NCBI GenBank assembly: GCA_038241255.1
Contig: JBBRFW010000021.1
Location: 1 to 41,435, forward strand
From: Schlegelella_A sp038241255
Lineage (GTDB): Bacteria > Pseudomonadota > Gammaproteobacteria > Burkholderiales > Burkholderiaceae_C
Length of the DNA: 41,435 bases
Reading direction: 5' to 3'
The position numbers and the translations under genes were made by a program. The notes beneath the pieces were generated by a model, which saw nothing but the letters and a program-made list of their open reading frames with translations, made no database searches and was not told the DNA's origin. Below are positions 7,493-14,711 of this stretch, piece after piece (the stretch's first letter is position 1; each line of letters begins with the position of its first letter).

Positions 7493-8428
7493 TCAGAGGT
7501 TGCCGACCTCGGCCGGACGCTCGGGCGCCGCAGCCCGTGCCGGCCACATCACCGACGCGATCGCGAGCAGGATGAGGCCGAGCGCAGCGCCGTCCTGACA
7601 GTGCAGCTGCTCGCCCAGCCAGAGCGCGCCGCTGATCGTGCCGAGCACCGGGATCAGCATCACCGACATGCTCGAGGCGATCGGCGGCAGCGCCCGCGCC
7701 AGGATCAGCCAGATCGCCTGCGCCAGGCCGAAGATGAGGACGGCGTTGTAGGCGACGGCGGCGAGCGTGACCGCGTTCGGCATCGCCCAGCGCTCGCGCT
7801 CGAACAGCGCCGTCGCCGTCGTCATGACGAGCGTCGACGCCAGCGTCATCCAGAAGACGATGGCCAGCGTCGGGGCGGCGATCGTCGTCCGCCGCATCTG
7901 CTGCGTGCCGATCGCCCAGAACGCCGCGGCGACAAGCATGCCGATGGCTGCGAGGGGCTCGCCGGCGATCGACTCGAACTCGTGCCAGAGCAGGAGCGAG
8001 ACGCCGAGGCCCGCTGCGATGATGCCGGCGACGTGGCGCGGTCGCAGGCGATCGCCAAAAAAGGCGACTCCCCAAAGGGCCGAGAAAATCGGCATCGTGT
8101 AGCCGAGTGTTGCCGCCCGTCCCGACGACAGTGCCTGTACGGCCAGAATAGCGATCAGGTGCCAGACGATCATGTTGTTGAACGCGAGCTTGGCGAGCTC
8201 GAGCCAGTCGCTGCGGCGGATCACGAACGGAACCCGATTCAGGCGCAGCACCGCCCACAGCACGGGCAGGCCAAGCCACATCGACAGCGCGCGAAAGCCG
8301 AGCGGCGGATAGCCGGTGACGCCAAGCTTCATCACCGGCCAGTTGAGGCCCCAGACGATCGTGAGAAAGACGAGCAGCCCGTACTGCTGGCGACTGAAGG
8401 CGAATTGGTTCGGCGAGACTGCGTTCAG
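7493..8428 (-). CDS. DMT-superfamily (EamA) transporter
   Basis: About 311 residues with ten predicted membrane helices in two EamA repeats. Helix 1 is LLVFLTIVWGLNWPVMKLG; repeat 1 ends with TMPIFSALWGVAFFGDRL, the hallmark EamA end-of-repeat segment; repeat 2 ends with SMSVMLIPVLGTISGALWLGEQL. Likely a small-metabolite exporter of unknown substrate. The start is uncertain: the frame stays open upstream under corA, but family similarity begins around NAVSPNQFAFSRQQYG. The best position is a CTG at 8428 overlapping the corA stop, implying coupling with corA. Confidence 0.85.
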   Translation of the reverse strand: MNAVSPNQFAFSRQQYGLLVFLTIVWGLNWPVMKLGVTGYPPLGFRALSMWLGLPVLWAVLRLNRVPFVIRRSDWLELAKLAFNNMIVWHLIAILAVQALSSGRAATLGYTMPIFSALWGVAFFGDRLRPRHVAGIIAAGLGVSLLLWHEFESIAGEPLAAIGMLVAAAFWAIGTQQMRRTTIAAPTLAIVFWMTLASTLVMTTATALFERERWAMPNAVTLAAVAYNAVLIFGLAQAIWLILARALPPIASSMSVMLIPVLGTISGALWLGEQLHCQDGAALGLILLAIASVMWPARAAAPERPAEVGNL

Positions 8429-9525
8429 GAGCGGCCCAGGTAACGTTTGCGCCAGAAGAAGATGCTCATGCCGATGCCGAGCGTGAGCATGAATAGGAAG
8501 GTGATCCAGAAGCCGGTCGGGCTGTGGATGAGCGGCAGGCCCTCGAAGTTCATGCCGAAAAACCCGGTCACGAGGTTGAGCGGCAGGAAGATCGCGGTCA
8601 GCACCGTCAGCGCCCGCATGATGTTGTTGGTGCGGTTGCTCTGCTCGGAGAAGTGCATCTGCACCGCGGTCTCCGACGACGCCTCGAGGCGGCGTACGTG
8701 CGAGAGGACGCGCTCGATGTGCTCGAGCACGTCGCGCGAGCGAACGCGCAGCTGCTCGCGGTCGCGGCGCTGGCCCTCGTCCTTGGGCTCGGGCCACTCC
8801 TCGAGCGAGTCGAGCCACTCGGTGACCGCTGCGCGCTGGTCCTCGCAGGTGTCCTCGAGGAGGTGCAGGCCGTTGCGCGAATCGAGCAGCAGGCGCCAGC
8901 CGCCCGGTGTGCCGCGCTCGCCGAAGAGCTGCTCCTGCAGCTCGTCGAGCTGCTTGGTGAGGAGCTTGCGCAGCTCCAGGTAGCTGTCGACCATGTAGTT
9001 GACCATGCGCAACATCAGGTCGGCCGGGCTGGTCGGCATGCGCGCGCTAGCGCGGCCTTCGGCCGTCGACGAGGTCTGGTTCTGCAGCCGGTTGGCGAAG
9101 AACTCGCGCACTTGGCAGTCGGTTGGATGGACGGTAAGCAGGACGCGGTCGAAGACGACGAAGCCGACCGGGCTGGTGTCGATCTTCGAGATCGCGTCCT
9201 GCCGGCCCTGCGACGCCGGACCGTCGTCGTCGATCGCCGCGATCGCGCTCGCGGCCAGGCGCCTGAACACGAGAATGTCGTAAGCCGACGTGTAGTCGAA
9301 GCTCGACGGCAGCTGCTTGTTCAGGAGGTCGATGACGTGGAGCTCGAACAACTGCGCGCCGCTCCATGACTGCAGCCGGGCCTGGACGTCGGGGAGCGCG
9401 GCCTCCAGTGCCGACCGGGTGCTCGCGATCCAGAGATAGCCGGTCGGGGGTAGCGCCTCGGGGAGGCCGTCGAGCTCGGTGAACTGGTCACCGACGATGT
9501 GGAATGCGCGCACCGGCTGCGGCAT
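8425..9525 (-). CDS. corA: CorA-family divalent cation transporter
   Basis: 366 residues. The N-terminal two-thirds is the cytoplasmic alpha/beta plus long-helix funnel (SYLELRKLLTKQLDELQEQLFG, then RSRDVLEHIERVLSHVRRLE). The C terminus has two membrane helices: the first, ALTVLTAIFLPLNLVTGFFG, ends in the GMN selectivity motif at 324-326 (GMNFEGLP), and the second is FWITFLFMLTLGIGMSIFFW. It imports Mg2+ or possibly transports Co2+ or Zn2+. The tail is the usual short basic end (KRYLGRS). It is transcribed toward and overlaps the DMT transporter; hemB is just upstream on the same strand with an 8-bp gap. Confidence 0.94.
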   Translation of the reverse strand: MPQPVRAFHIVGDQFTELDGLPEALPPTGYLWIASTRSALEAALPDVQARLQSWSGAQLFELHVIDLLNKQLPSSFDYTSAYDILVFRRLAASAIAAIDDDGPASQGRQDAISKIDTSPVGFVVFDRVLLTVHPTDCQVREFFANRLQNQTSSTAEGRASARMPTSPADLMLRMVNYMVDSYLELRKLLTKQLDELQEQLFGERGTPGGWRLLLDSRNGLHLLEDTCEDQRAAVTEWLDSLEEWPEPKDEGQRRDREQLRVRSRDVLEHIERVLSHVRRLEASSETAVQMHFSEQSNRTNNIMRALTVLTAIFLPLNLVTGFFGMNFEGLPLIHSPTGFWITFLFMLTLGIGMSIFFWRKRYLGRS

Positions 9526-9533
9526 CGCCTGTC

Positions 9534-10541
9534 CTACACGGGCCGCTTGAGGAGCCGTGCCGCGGCGAGGGCGAAGTACGTCAGCACGCCGTCGGCGCCG
9601 GCGCGCTTGAACGCGCCGAGCACTTCCATCATCGTCGCGTCGTGATCGAGCCAGCCGTTCTGCGCCGCCGCCTTCAGCATCGCGTACTCGCCACTCACCT
9701 GGTAGGCGAAGGTCGGCATGCGGAATTCGTCCTTGACGCGGCGGACGATGTCGAGGTACGGCAGGCCGGGCTTGACCATCACCATGTCGGCGCCTTCGGC
9801 GATGTCGAGCGCGACCTCGCGCAGGGCCTCGTCGCTGTTGGCCGAGTCCATCTGGTAGACCTTCTTGTTGCCTTTGCCGAGACTGGCGGCCGAGCCGACG
9901 GCGTCGCGGAACGGGCCATAGAAGGCGCTCGCGTACTTGGCGCTGTAGGCCATGATCTTGGTGTGGATGTGGCCGGCGGTTTCGAGCGCGGCGCGGATCG
10001 CACCGATTCGCCCGTCCATCATGTCGCTCGGCGCGACGATGTCGACGCCGGCCTCGGCCTGCACCAGCGCCTGCTTGACGAGCACCGCGACGGTCTCGTC
10101 GTTGACGATGTAGCCGGTCGGGTCGAGCAGGCCGTCCTGGCCGTGGCTAGTGAACGGGTCGAGAGCGACGTCGGTCATGACGCCGAGATCCGGAAAGCGC
10201 TTCTTCAGCCCGCGCACGACGCGCGGTACCAGGCCGTCGGCGTTGAGCGCCTCGCGGCCGTCGTCGCTCTTCAGCGCGGGCTCAAGGACCGGGAACAGCG
10301 CCAGCACCGGGATCCCGAGCGCGACGCACTCGTCGGCGACGGCGTAGAGGCGATCGAGGCTCAGGCGCTGAACGCCCGGCATCGAGGCGACGTCCTGGGC
10401 GACATCATGGCCCTCGACGACGAACACCGGCAGGATCAGGTCGCTCGCGTGGACGCGCGATTCGCTCACAAGCTTACGGCTCCAGGCGTCGCGGCGCAGT
10501 CGCCGCGGGCGGCTGGCGGGGTAGGGCGGCGGCGTCTGCAC
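9534..10541 (-). CDS. hemB: Porphobilinogen synthase (ALA dehydratase)
   Basis: Condenses two 5-aminolevulinate molecules into porphobilinogen in haem synthesis. With the GTG at 10541 it has 335 residues, the family length; an ATG at 10607 would add a basic tail and overlap the divergent gene. A TAGAAT lies 7 nt before the GTG, which favours it. Schiff-base lysines are K202 (MAYSAKYASAFYGP) and K257 (MVMVKPGLPYLD). The metal-site segment reads DVALDPFTSHGQDG, with Asp and Ala where zinc enzymes have three cysteines, so this is a magnesium-type enzyme. Gene neighbour hemJ-like is divergent. Confidence 0.97.
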   Translation of the reverse strand: MQTPPPYPASRPRRLRRDAWSRKLVSESRVHASDLILPVFVVEGHDVAQDVASMPGVQRLSLDRLYAVADECVALGIPVLALFPVLEPALKSDDGREALNADGLVPRVVRGLKKRFPDLGVMTDVALDPFTSHGQDGLLDPTGYIVNDETVAVLVKQALVQAEAGVDIVAPSDMMDGRIGAIRAALETAGHIHTKIMAYSAKYASAFYGPFRDAVGSAASLGKGNKKVYQMDSANSDEALREVALDIAEGADMVMVKPGLPYLDIVRRVKDEFRMPTFAYQVSGEYAMLKAAAQNGWLDHDATMMEVLGAFKRAGADGVLTYFALAAARLLKRPV

Positions 10542-10548
10542 GGGCGCG

Positions 10549-10554
10549 ATTCTA
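10549..10554 (-). promoter_or_regulatory. -10-like hexamer TAGAAT before hemB
   Basis: TAGAAT on the minus strand, 7 nt before the GTG at 10541. It decides the hemB start in favour of the short form and suggests a leaderless transcript. Confidence 0.45.
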
Positions 10555-10585
10555 GGCGGGCGTCTGCGGGCTTCGAGGCGGCGCC

Positions 10586-10591
10586 GATAAT
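10586..10591 (+). promoter_or_regulatory. -10-like hexamer GATAAT before the HemJ-like gene
   Basis: GATAAT followed by CGATCG and the ATG at 10598, a 6-nt spacing with no Shine-Dalgarno sequence. It lies divergent to the hemB hexamer 31 bp away. Confidence 0.45.
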
Positions 10592-10597
10592 CGATCG

Positions 10598-11038
10598 ATG
10601 GGTTCATCGCTCCTCTGGGTCAAGGCCATCCACATCGTCTTCGTGAGCAGCTGGTTCGCAGGCCTGTTCTACTTGCCGCGCATCTTCGTCAACCTGGCGA
10701 GCGTGCCGGCCGACAGCCACGCCGAGCGCGAGCGGCTGCTGATGATGGCGCGAAAGCTCTATCGCTTCTCGGGCCTCCTGATGGTGGTCGCGATCGCCCT
10801 TGGGCTCGTCCTCTGGCTCGCGTACGGCGTCGGCAAGGGGCCGCACAACCACTGGCTCGACGCCAAGATCGTGCTCGTGCTGGTGGCGATCGGCTACCAC
10901 CACGCGTGCCGCTCACTGCTGCGCAAGTTCGAGGAGTTCGCCAACACGCGCAGCGAGCGCTGGTTTCGCGTCTTCAACGAAACCTCGGTGCTCCTGTTCG
11001 CGGCGATCGTGATCCTGGTGGTCGTGAAGCCGTTCTAG
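10598..11038 (+). CDS. HemJ/CopD-like four-helix membrane protein
   Basis: 146 residues with four membrane helices. The N-terminal segment LLWVKAIHIVFVSSWFAGLFYLPR closely follows the HemJ (UPF0093) and CopD pattern, including His12 and the WFAGLFYLPR end. A conserved-type lysine in LDAKIVLVLVAIGYHH also fits. HemJ proteins oxidise protoporphyrinogen IX to protoporphyrin IX, bound to haem b. The divergent hemB supports a haem-pathway role, but CopD-fold proteins of unknown job also look like this. No HemG or HemY is visible here to settle it. Confidence 0.7.
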   Translation: MGSSLLWVKAIHIVFVSSWFAGLFYLPRIFVNLASVPADSHAERERLLMMARKLYRFSGLLMVVAIALGLVLWLAYGVGKGPHNHWLDAKIVLVLVAIGYHHACRSLLRKFEEFANTRSERWFRVFNETSVLLFAAIVILVVVKPF

Positions 11039-11046
11039 CGTAGGCG

Positions 11047-12168
11047 ATGCCGCGCCACCGAAGCTCGGCTGTTCCGCTGGCGTGGCTCTATGGCGCGCTG
11101 ATCGTCTACGCGAGCCTCTACCCGTTCGTCGGCTGGCGCGTCCCGGGCGTCGGCATCCTCGATTTTCTGATCCTAGGCTGGCCGCGCTGGTGGACGACCT
11201 TCGACCTGGTCGCCAACCTGCTCGGCTACCTGCCGTTCGGCTTCCTACTCGTCGTCGCGCTCGTGCGCGGGGGGCGCGGCGCGGGGTCAGCGGCGCTGCT
11301 CGCGGTCGCGGGCGGCACGCTGCTGTCGCTGGCGATGGAGGTGTTGCAGAACTACCTGCCCCATCGCGTCTCATCGAACGTCGACCTCGCCTTGAACGCG
11401 CTCGGCACCGCGCTGGGGGCCGGGCTCGGCGCGGCCCTGCACTGGCGCGGCGGAATCGCCCAGTGGCAGAAGGTGCGCGACCGCTGGTTCGTCGCGCGCA
11501 GCGCCGGCGGCCTCGCGTTGCTCGTGCTGTGGCCGATCGGCCTTCTGTTCCCGACCGCGGTGCCGTTCGGACTCGGCCATCTCATCGGGCGGCTCCAGCC
11601 GTTCCTGGCCGAGCTGCTCGCCGACACGCCCGCCGCAGAGTGGACGCAGGGCTGGGCGGCCGGCGGCGCGAGCGAGGCGGCGACGCGTTCGCTCTCGCCC
11701 GCGGCGGAGCTCTCGATCATCGTCCTCGGCATGCTGGCGCCGTGCCTGGTCGCGTTCACGGTCGCGACTCCCGGCTGGCGCCGTGCCCTCCTGGTCGTCG
11801 GCGCGGCCCTCGTCGGCGCGGCCACCACGACGCTGTCGACGGCGCTGAATTTCGGCCCGGGCCACGCCCTAGCGTGGACGACGCAGCAGGCGCTTCAGGC
11901 GCTCGCGATCGGCACCGGCGCGGCGCTGCTCCTCAGCCTCGTGCCGCGCCGGGTCGCGGCGGGCTTCGGCCTGATTGCGCTGACCGCGCTGGTGATGCTC
12001 GTCGCCCAGGCGCCGGCTGACCCGTACTTCGCGCAGAGCTTGCAGGGCTGGGAGCAGGGCCGCTTCATCCGCTTCCACGGCGCGGCGCAATGGGTCGGCT
12101 GGCTCTGGCCGTATGCCGCCCTGACCTACCTGCTGGCGCGCCTCGCAGCGCGCGAGCCGGGCCCGTGA
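11047..12168 (+). CDS. VanZ-like family membrane protein
   Basis: 373 residues, many hydrophobic helices. The N-terminal third carries the VanZ-like pattern: LYGALIVYASLYPFVGWRVP, then DLVANLLGYLPFGFLL, SLAMEVLQNYLPHRVSSNVDLALNALGTALGA. The middle and C-terminal helices are a betaproteobacterial extension without a recognisable motif; a loop rich in Ala, Gly and Glu separates the halves. Function unknown; VanZ itself gives low-level teicoplanin resistance, but chromosomal relatives are not resistance genes. It follows the HemJ-like gene by 8 bp and so is probably co-transcribed with it. Confidence 0.8.
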   Translation: MPRHRSSAVPLAWLYGALIVYASLYPFVGWRVPGVGILDFLILGWPRWWTTFDLVANLLGYLPFGFLLVVALVRGGRGAGSAALLAVAGGTLLSLAMEVLQNYLPHRVSSNVDLALNALGTALGAGLGAALHWRGGIAQWQKVRDRWFVARSAGGLALLVLWPIGLLFPTAVPFGLGHLIGRLQPFLAELLADTPAAEWTQGWAAGGASEAATRSLSPAAELSIIVLGMLAPCLVAFTVATPGWRRALLVVGAALVGAATTTLSTALNFGPGHALAWTTQQALQALAIGTGAALLLSLVPRRVAAGFGLIALTALVMLVAQAPADPYFAQSLQGWEQGRFIRFHGAAQWVGWLWPYAALTYLLARLAAREPGP

Positions 12169-12184
12169 GCGGCGTGGCGCTCAC
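12165..12184. terminator. Stop-spanning inverted repeat between VanZ-like and TetR-hydrolase genes
   Basis: GTGAGCG-GCGTGG-CGCTCAC: perfect 7-bp arms covering both converging stop codons (12166-12168 and 12181-12183). A plausible bidirectional terminator hairpin without a U-tract. Confidence 0.4.
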
Positions 12185-13698
12185 AAGCCGAGGAGGCGCA
12201 GCGCGTGGCAGTGGGTCCGCGAGCCAGCCTCGGCGAGCTCGTGCAGCACGGTCATGTGATGGCGACTGGGCACGAGCTCGCACACCGGCACGGCACGCGC
12301 GCCCCAGGCCGCCGCGATCGCCGCGTTCTGGCGCAGGAACTCCTCGCTTTCTTCACCGCCGACCAAGGCGAAAAGCGGTCCGCGCGGCGCCGGCATTGCG
12401 ACCGGGCTGAGGCGCCGCGCCGAAGCGGCGTCCAGGTTCAGATCGGGTGCGAGGAAGGGCGCGTGGCGCAGCGGCTCGAGGTCGAAGACGCCGGACACGG
12501 CAAGCGCGCCGCTGACCAGGTCGGCGGGCAGGTCGGGCGCCACGGCGCGCCACGCGCACCCCAGCAGCATCGCGGCGAGATGGCCGCCTGCCGAATGCCC
12601 CGCGATGACGACGCGCGATGGGTCGCCGCCGTGCTCGGCGGCATGGCGCCAGACCCAGGCGAGCGCCTGCACCAGCTGCAGCACGATGTCCTCGATGGCG
12701 ACGGCCGGGCAGAGCGCGTAGTTCGGCAGCACGACCATCGCGCCCGCAGCGACGAAGGGCGCCGCGACGAAAGATTGATCGCGCTTGTCGAGCGTGCGCC
12801 AATAGCCGCCATGGAGGTAGACCAGCACCGGCGCGCCCCCGGCGCGAGGAGCGAGCGGCGTGAACACGTCGAGGCGCTCGCTCGCGGCGTCGCCGTAGGC
12901 GACGTCGAGCGTGCACGCGAGGCTGGCGCGCGCGTGCCGCGAGCGTTCGTCCCACTCGCGCAGGATCGCCGGGTGCTCGGAGATGCGGGCGCGGTTGTTG
13001 TACTGCGCGTCGAACCACGCCGGCGACGCCGGCAGGGCAGCGCCGTGGCGCGGCGCGCGCGCCTTCGCGGCATCGCGCTGCGCGGCATCGATCAGCGCAT
13101 CGGCCATCCACAGCGCAACGCGCTCGACCTCGCGGTCGGGCAGGCCCCAGATGTCCTTCAGCACCATGTATGGCTCGATGCCGTAGACGACCGAGAGGGC
13201 GCGGTGCAGACGCTCTCGCGTCGGCGCCGGCAGCGTCGCGGCGAGGGGTGCCATCGCGTGCTCGAGGATGCGGATGCGATGGCCGCGCCGGTACGGCTCC
13301 TCCTCGAGCAGGCCGGCGCGTTCGAGCGCCCACTGCTCGAGCGCGAGCTGCGCCGCGGCGCGCATCTGCGGCTCAAACTCCTGAAAGCGTGGAAAGGTCT
13401 GCTCGAAGAGCTCGTGCAGGCGGGCGCGGCCGTCGGGCTCGCGCGAAGCGAAGGCGCGTACCGGGCCGAGCGAGGAGTCGACGACGGCCGTCACGAGCGC
13501 GCTACGGCTCGGGAAGTAGCGATACGTCGTCGCGCGGGAGACCTTCGAGCGCGCCGCCACTTCGGCCACCGAAGGCACGTGCCCGTTCTGCTGGATCAGC
13601 GCCATCGCCGTCTCGAGAAGAAGTCGAAAGGTGGCGGCCTTAACGCCGCGCTCGGGAGCCGCTGGCGGCTCGCTGAGCTTATGCTTGAGGCTTACCAT
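12181..13698 (-). CDS. TetR-type regulator fused to arylformamidase-like alpha/beta hydrolase
   Basis: One uninterrupted 505-residue frame from the ATG at 13698. Residues ~20-215 are a TetR-family repressor: the helix-turn-helix lies in VPSVAEVAARSKVSRATTYRYF (about 41-62) and is followed by an all-helical ligand domain. Residues ~225-505 are an alpha/beta hydrolase: WFDAQYNNRARI is a family N terminus, LVYLHGGYWRTLDK gives the oxyanion HGG at 296-298, GHSAGG gives nucleophile S369, and SRHHMTVL gives the catalytic His. HGGYW and NYALCPAV resemble kynurenine-formamidase relatives. There is no stop or frame change between the halves. It is divergent to the operon at 13887. I infer an autoregulated sensor-enzyme that removes its own inducer; a fused enzyme with an unrelated job is also possible. 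Confidence 0.85.
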   Translation of the reverse strand: MVSLKHKLSEPPAAPERGVKAATFRLLLETAMALIQQNGHVPSVAEVAARSKVSRATTYRYFPSRSALVTAVVDSSLGPVRAFASREPDGRARLHELFEQTFPRFQEFEPQMRAAAQLALEQWALERAGLLEEEPYRRGHRIRILEHAMAPLAATLPAPTRERLHRALSVVYGIEPYMVLKDIWGLPDREVERVALWMADALIDAAQRDAAKARAPRHGAALPASPAWFDAQYNNRARISEHPAILREWDERSRHARASLACTLDVAYGDAASERLDVFTPLAPRAGGAPVLVYLHGGYWRTLDKRDQSFVAAPFVAAGAMVVLPNYALCPAVAIEDIVLQLVQALAWVWRHAAEHGGDPSRVVIAGHSAGGHLAAMLLGCAWRAVAPDLPADLVSGALAVSGVFDLEPLRHAPFLAPDLNLDAASARRLSPVAMPAPRGPLFALVGGEESEEFLRQNAAIAAAWGARAVPVCELVPSRHHMTVLHELAEAGSRTHCHALRLLGL

Positions 13699-13734
13699 GC
13701 GGGTATGTCCGGAGCAGCGCAAGCGCCGATGCGC

Positions 13735-13764
13735 TTGTGAGGGTGTCGAGGCCGACCCTATGAT
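13735..13764 (+). promoter_or_regulatory. Promoter of the accessory operon
   Basis: TTGTGA at 13735-13740, an 18-bp spacer and TATGAT at 13759-13764, a good sigma70 match in a GC-rich context. The expected transcript start is about 13771, giving a ~115-nt leader before the hydrolase gene at 13887. Confidence 0.55.
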
Positions 13765-13778
13765 GCGTCGACCACGAT

Positions 13779-13796
13779 TTGAGACGCAAGTCTTAA
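13779..13796. promoter_or_regulatory. Inverted repeat, candidate TetR operator
   Basis: TTGAGAC-GCAA-GTCTTAA, 7-bp arms with one mismatch, an 18-bp dyad of the size TetR proteins bind. It sits at about +8 to +25 of the predicted rightward promoter. It also overlaps the zone where the divergent regulator gene's promoter is expected (a TTGCGT on the minus strand lies in its centre). Confidence 0.5.
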
Positions 13797-13819
13797 TCTG
13801 AACCAACGATCTCGCGGCA

Positions 13820-13836
13820 CTCGGGACTTACCCGAG
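13820..13836. other. Leader hairpin before the accessory operon
   Basis: CTCGGG-ACTTA-CCCGAG, a perfect 6-bp stem in the predicted 5' leader, 50 bp before the first start codon. No U-tract follows, so an mRNA-structure role is as likely as attenuation. A second regulator site is also possible. Confidence 0.3.
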
Positions 13837-13886
13837 GCGACCGCCGGACGCAACCGAGACAAGCGCGATGGGGATCGCCGGCTGCC

Positions 13887-14681
13887 ATGACGCTGCACGT
13901 CTTTGATCGCACCGTCGTCGAGGAAGAAGGCGAGGGCGACGCCGTCGTCTGCGTGCACGGCCTGGGGGGCAGCACGAACACCTACACGCCGCTGATGCCG
14001 GCGCTGGCTCGCCATCGCGTCATCCGCGTCGACCTGCCCGGCAGCGCGCGCTCGCAGCGCGTCGAGGGCCCGCTCACGATCGAGCGATTCGTCGAGGGGC
14101 TGCAGTCCATCTGCAGCCGCATGAACGTCGCGCGCGCGCACTGGGTCGGCCACTCTCTGGGCACCATCGTCTGCCAGCACCTGGCCGTGACCGCGCCGAA
14201 GTTGGTGCGCAGCCTCGCCCTGTTCGGCCCGCTGCCCGCACCGCCGGAAGCCGCGCGCACCGCGATCCGGGCGCGCGCGACCAAGGCGCGTGGCGAAGGC
14301 CTTGCCGGCATGCACGAGATCACGCTCGCGCTCCTCAACGGCGCCCTCTCGGCCGACACGCGGCAGCGCTCACCCCTCGCTGTCGCCTTCGTTCGCGAGA
14401 GCCTGATGCGACAGGACGGCGAAGCGTATGCGCGCAGCTGCGAGGCGCTCGCCGGAGCGGGCCGGGCCGCGGTCGAGCGCATCGAGACGCCGGTCCTGCT
14501 GGTCACCGGGGACGAGGACGGCGTCGCTCCGCCGCAGCAGGTGCGCGCCTTGGCCGACAAGCTGCACGCAGCCAAAACTACCCGCGTCGTCGTTTTGCCG
14601 AAATGCGGCCACTGGACGCCGATCGAGCGGCCGGAGGATTGCGCGCGCGAGCTGCGCGAGTTTCTCGGCTTGCAACGATGA
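13887..14681 (+). CDS. Alpha/beta-fold hydrolase (enol-lactonase/ester hydrolase type)
   Basis: 264 residues, a single alpha/beta-hydrolase domain. Visible: the oxyanion strand VVCVHGLGGSTNTY, the VIRVDLPGSARS segment, nucleophile S90 in WVGHSLG, an acid at D209 or D211 in LLVTGDEDGVAPP, and H242 in KCGHWTPIERPE. The small cap and overall layout resemble 3-oxoadipate enol-lactonase relatives, but the substrate cannot be named. First gene of the rightward operon facing the TetR-hydrolase fusion; the amidohydrolase gene follows 30 bp later. Likely performs one hydrolytic step on the imported compound. Confidence 0.88.
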   Translation: MTLHVFDRTVVEEEGEGDAVVCVHGLGGSTNTYTPLMPALARHRVIRVDLPGSARSQRVEGPLTIERFVEGLQSICSRMNVARAHWVGHSLGTIVCQHLAVTAPKLVRSLALFGPLPAPPEAARTAIRARATKARGEGLAGMHEITLALLNGALSADTRQRSPLAVAFVRESLMRQDGEAYARSCEALAGAGRAAVERIETPVLLVTGDEDGVAPPQQVRALADKLHAAKTTRVVVLPKCGHWTPIERPEDCARELREFLGLQR

Positions 14682-14711
14682 CGCCTCGCGCGCGAACTGA
14701 AGGAGACACCC

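Noticed and set aside
10542..10607. Longer hemB start at the ATG at 10607
   Set aside because: It adds a basic, unconserved tail and overlaps the divergent gene; the GTG at 10541 gives family length and is preceded by TAGAAT at 7 nt.
9504..10646. A 380-codon plus-strand frame over hemB
   Set aside because: Antisense shadow of hemB, which has both Schiff-base lysines and the family length.
11047..12168. Glycopeptide-resistance gene vanZ
   Set aside because: Only the family-level VanZ-like pattern is present, in a Gram-negative housekeeping context with no van genes.
13699..13886. A small ORF or regulatory RNA in the divergent region
   Set aside because: No coding signal with a start and ribosome-binding site was found; the dyads and promoter explain the visible structure.
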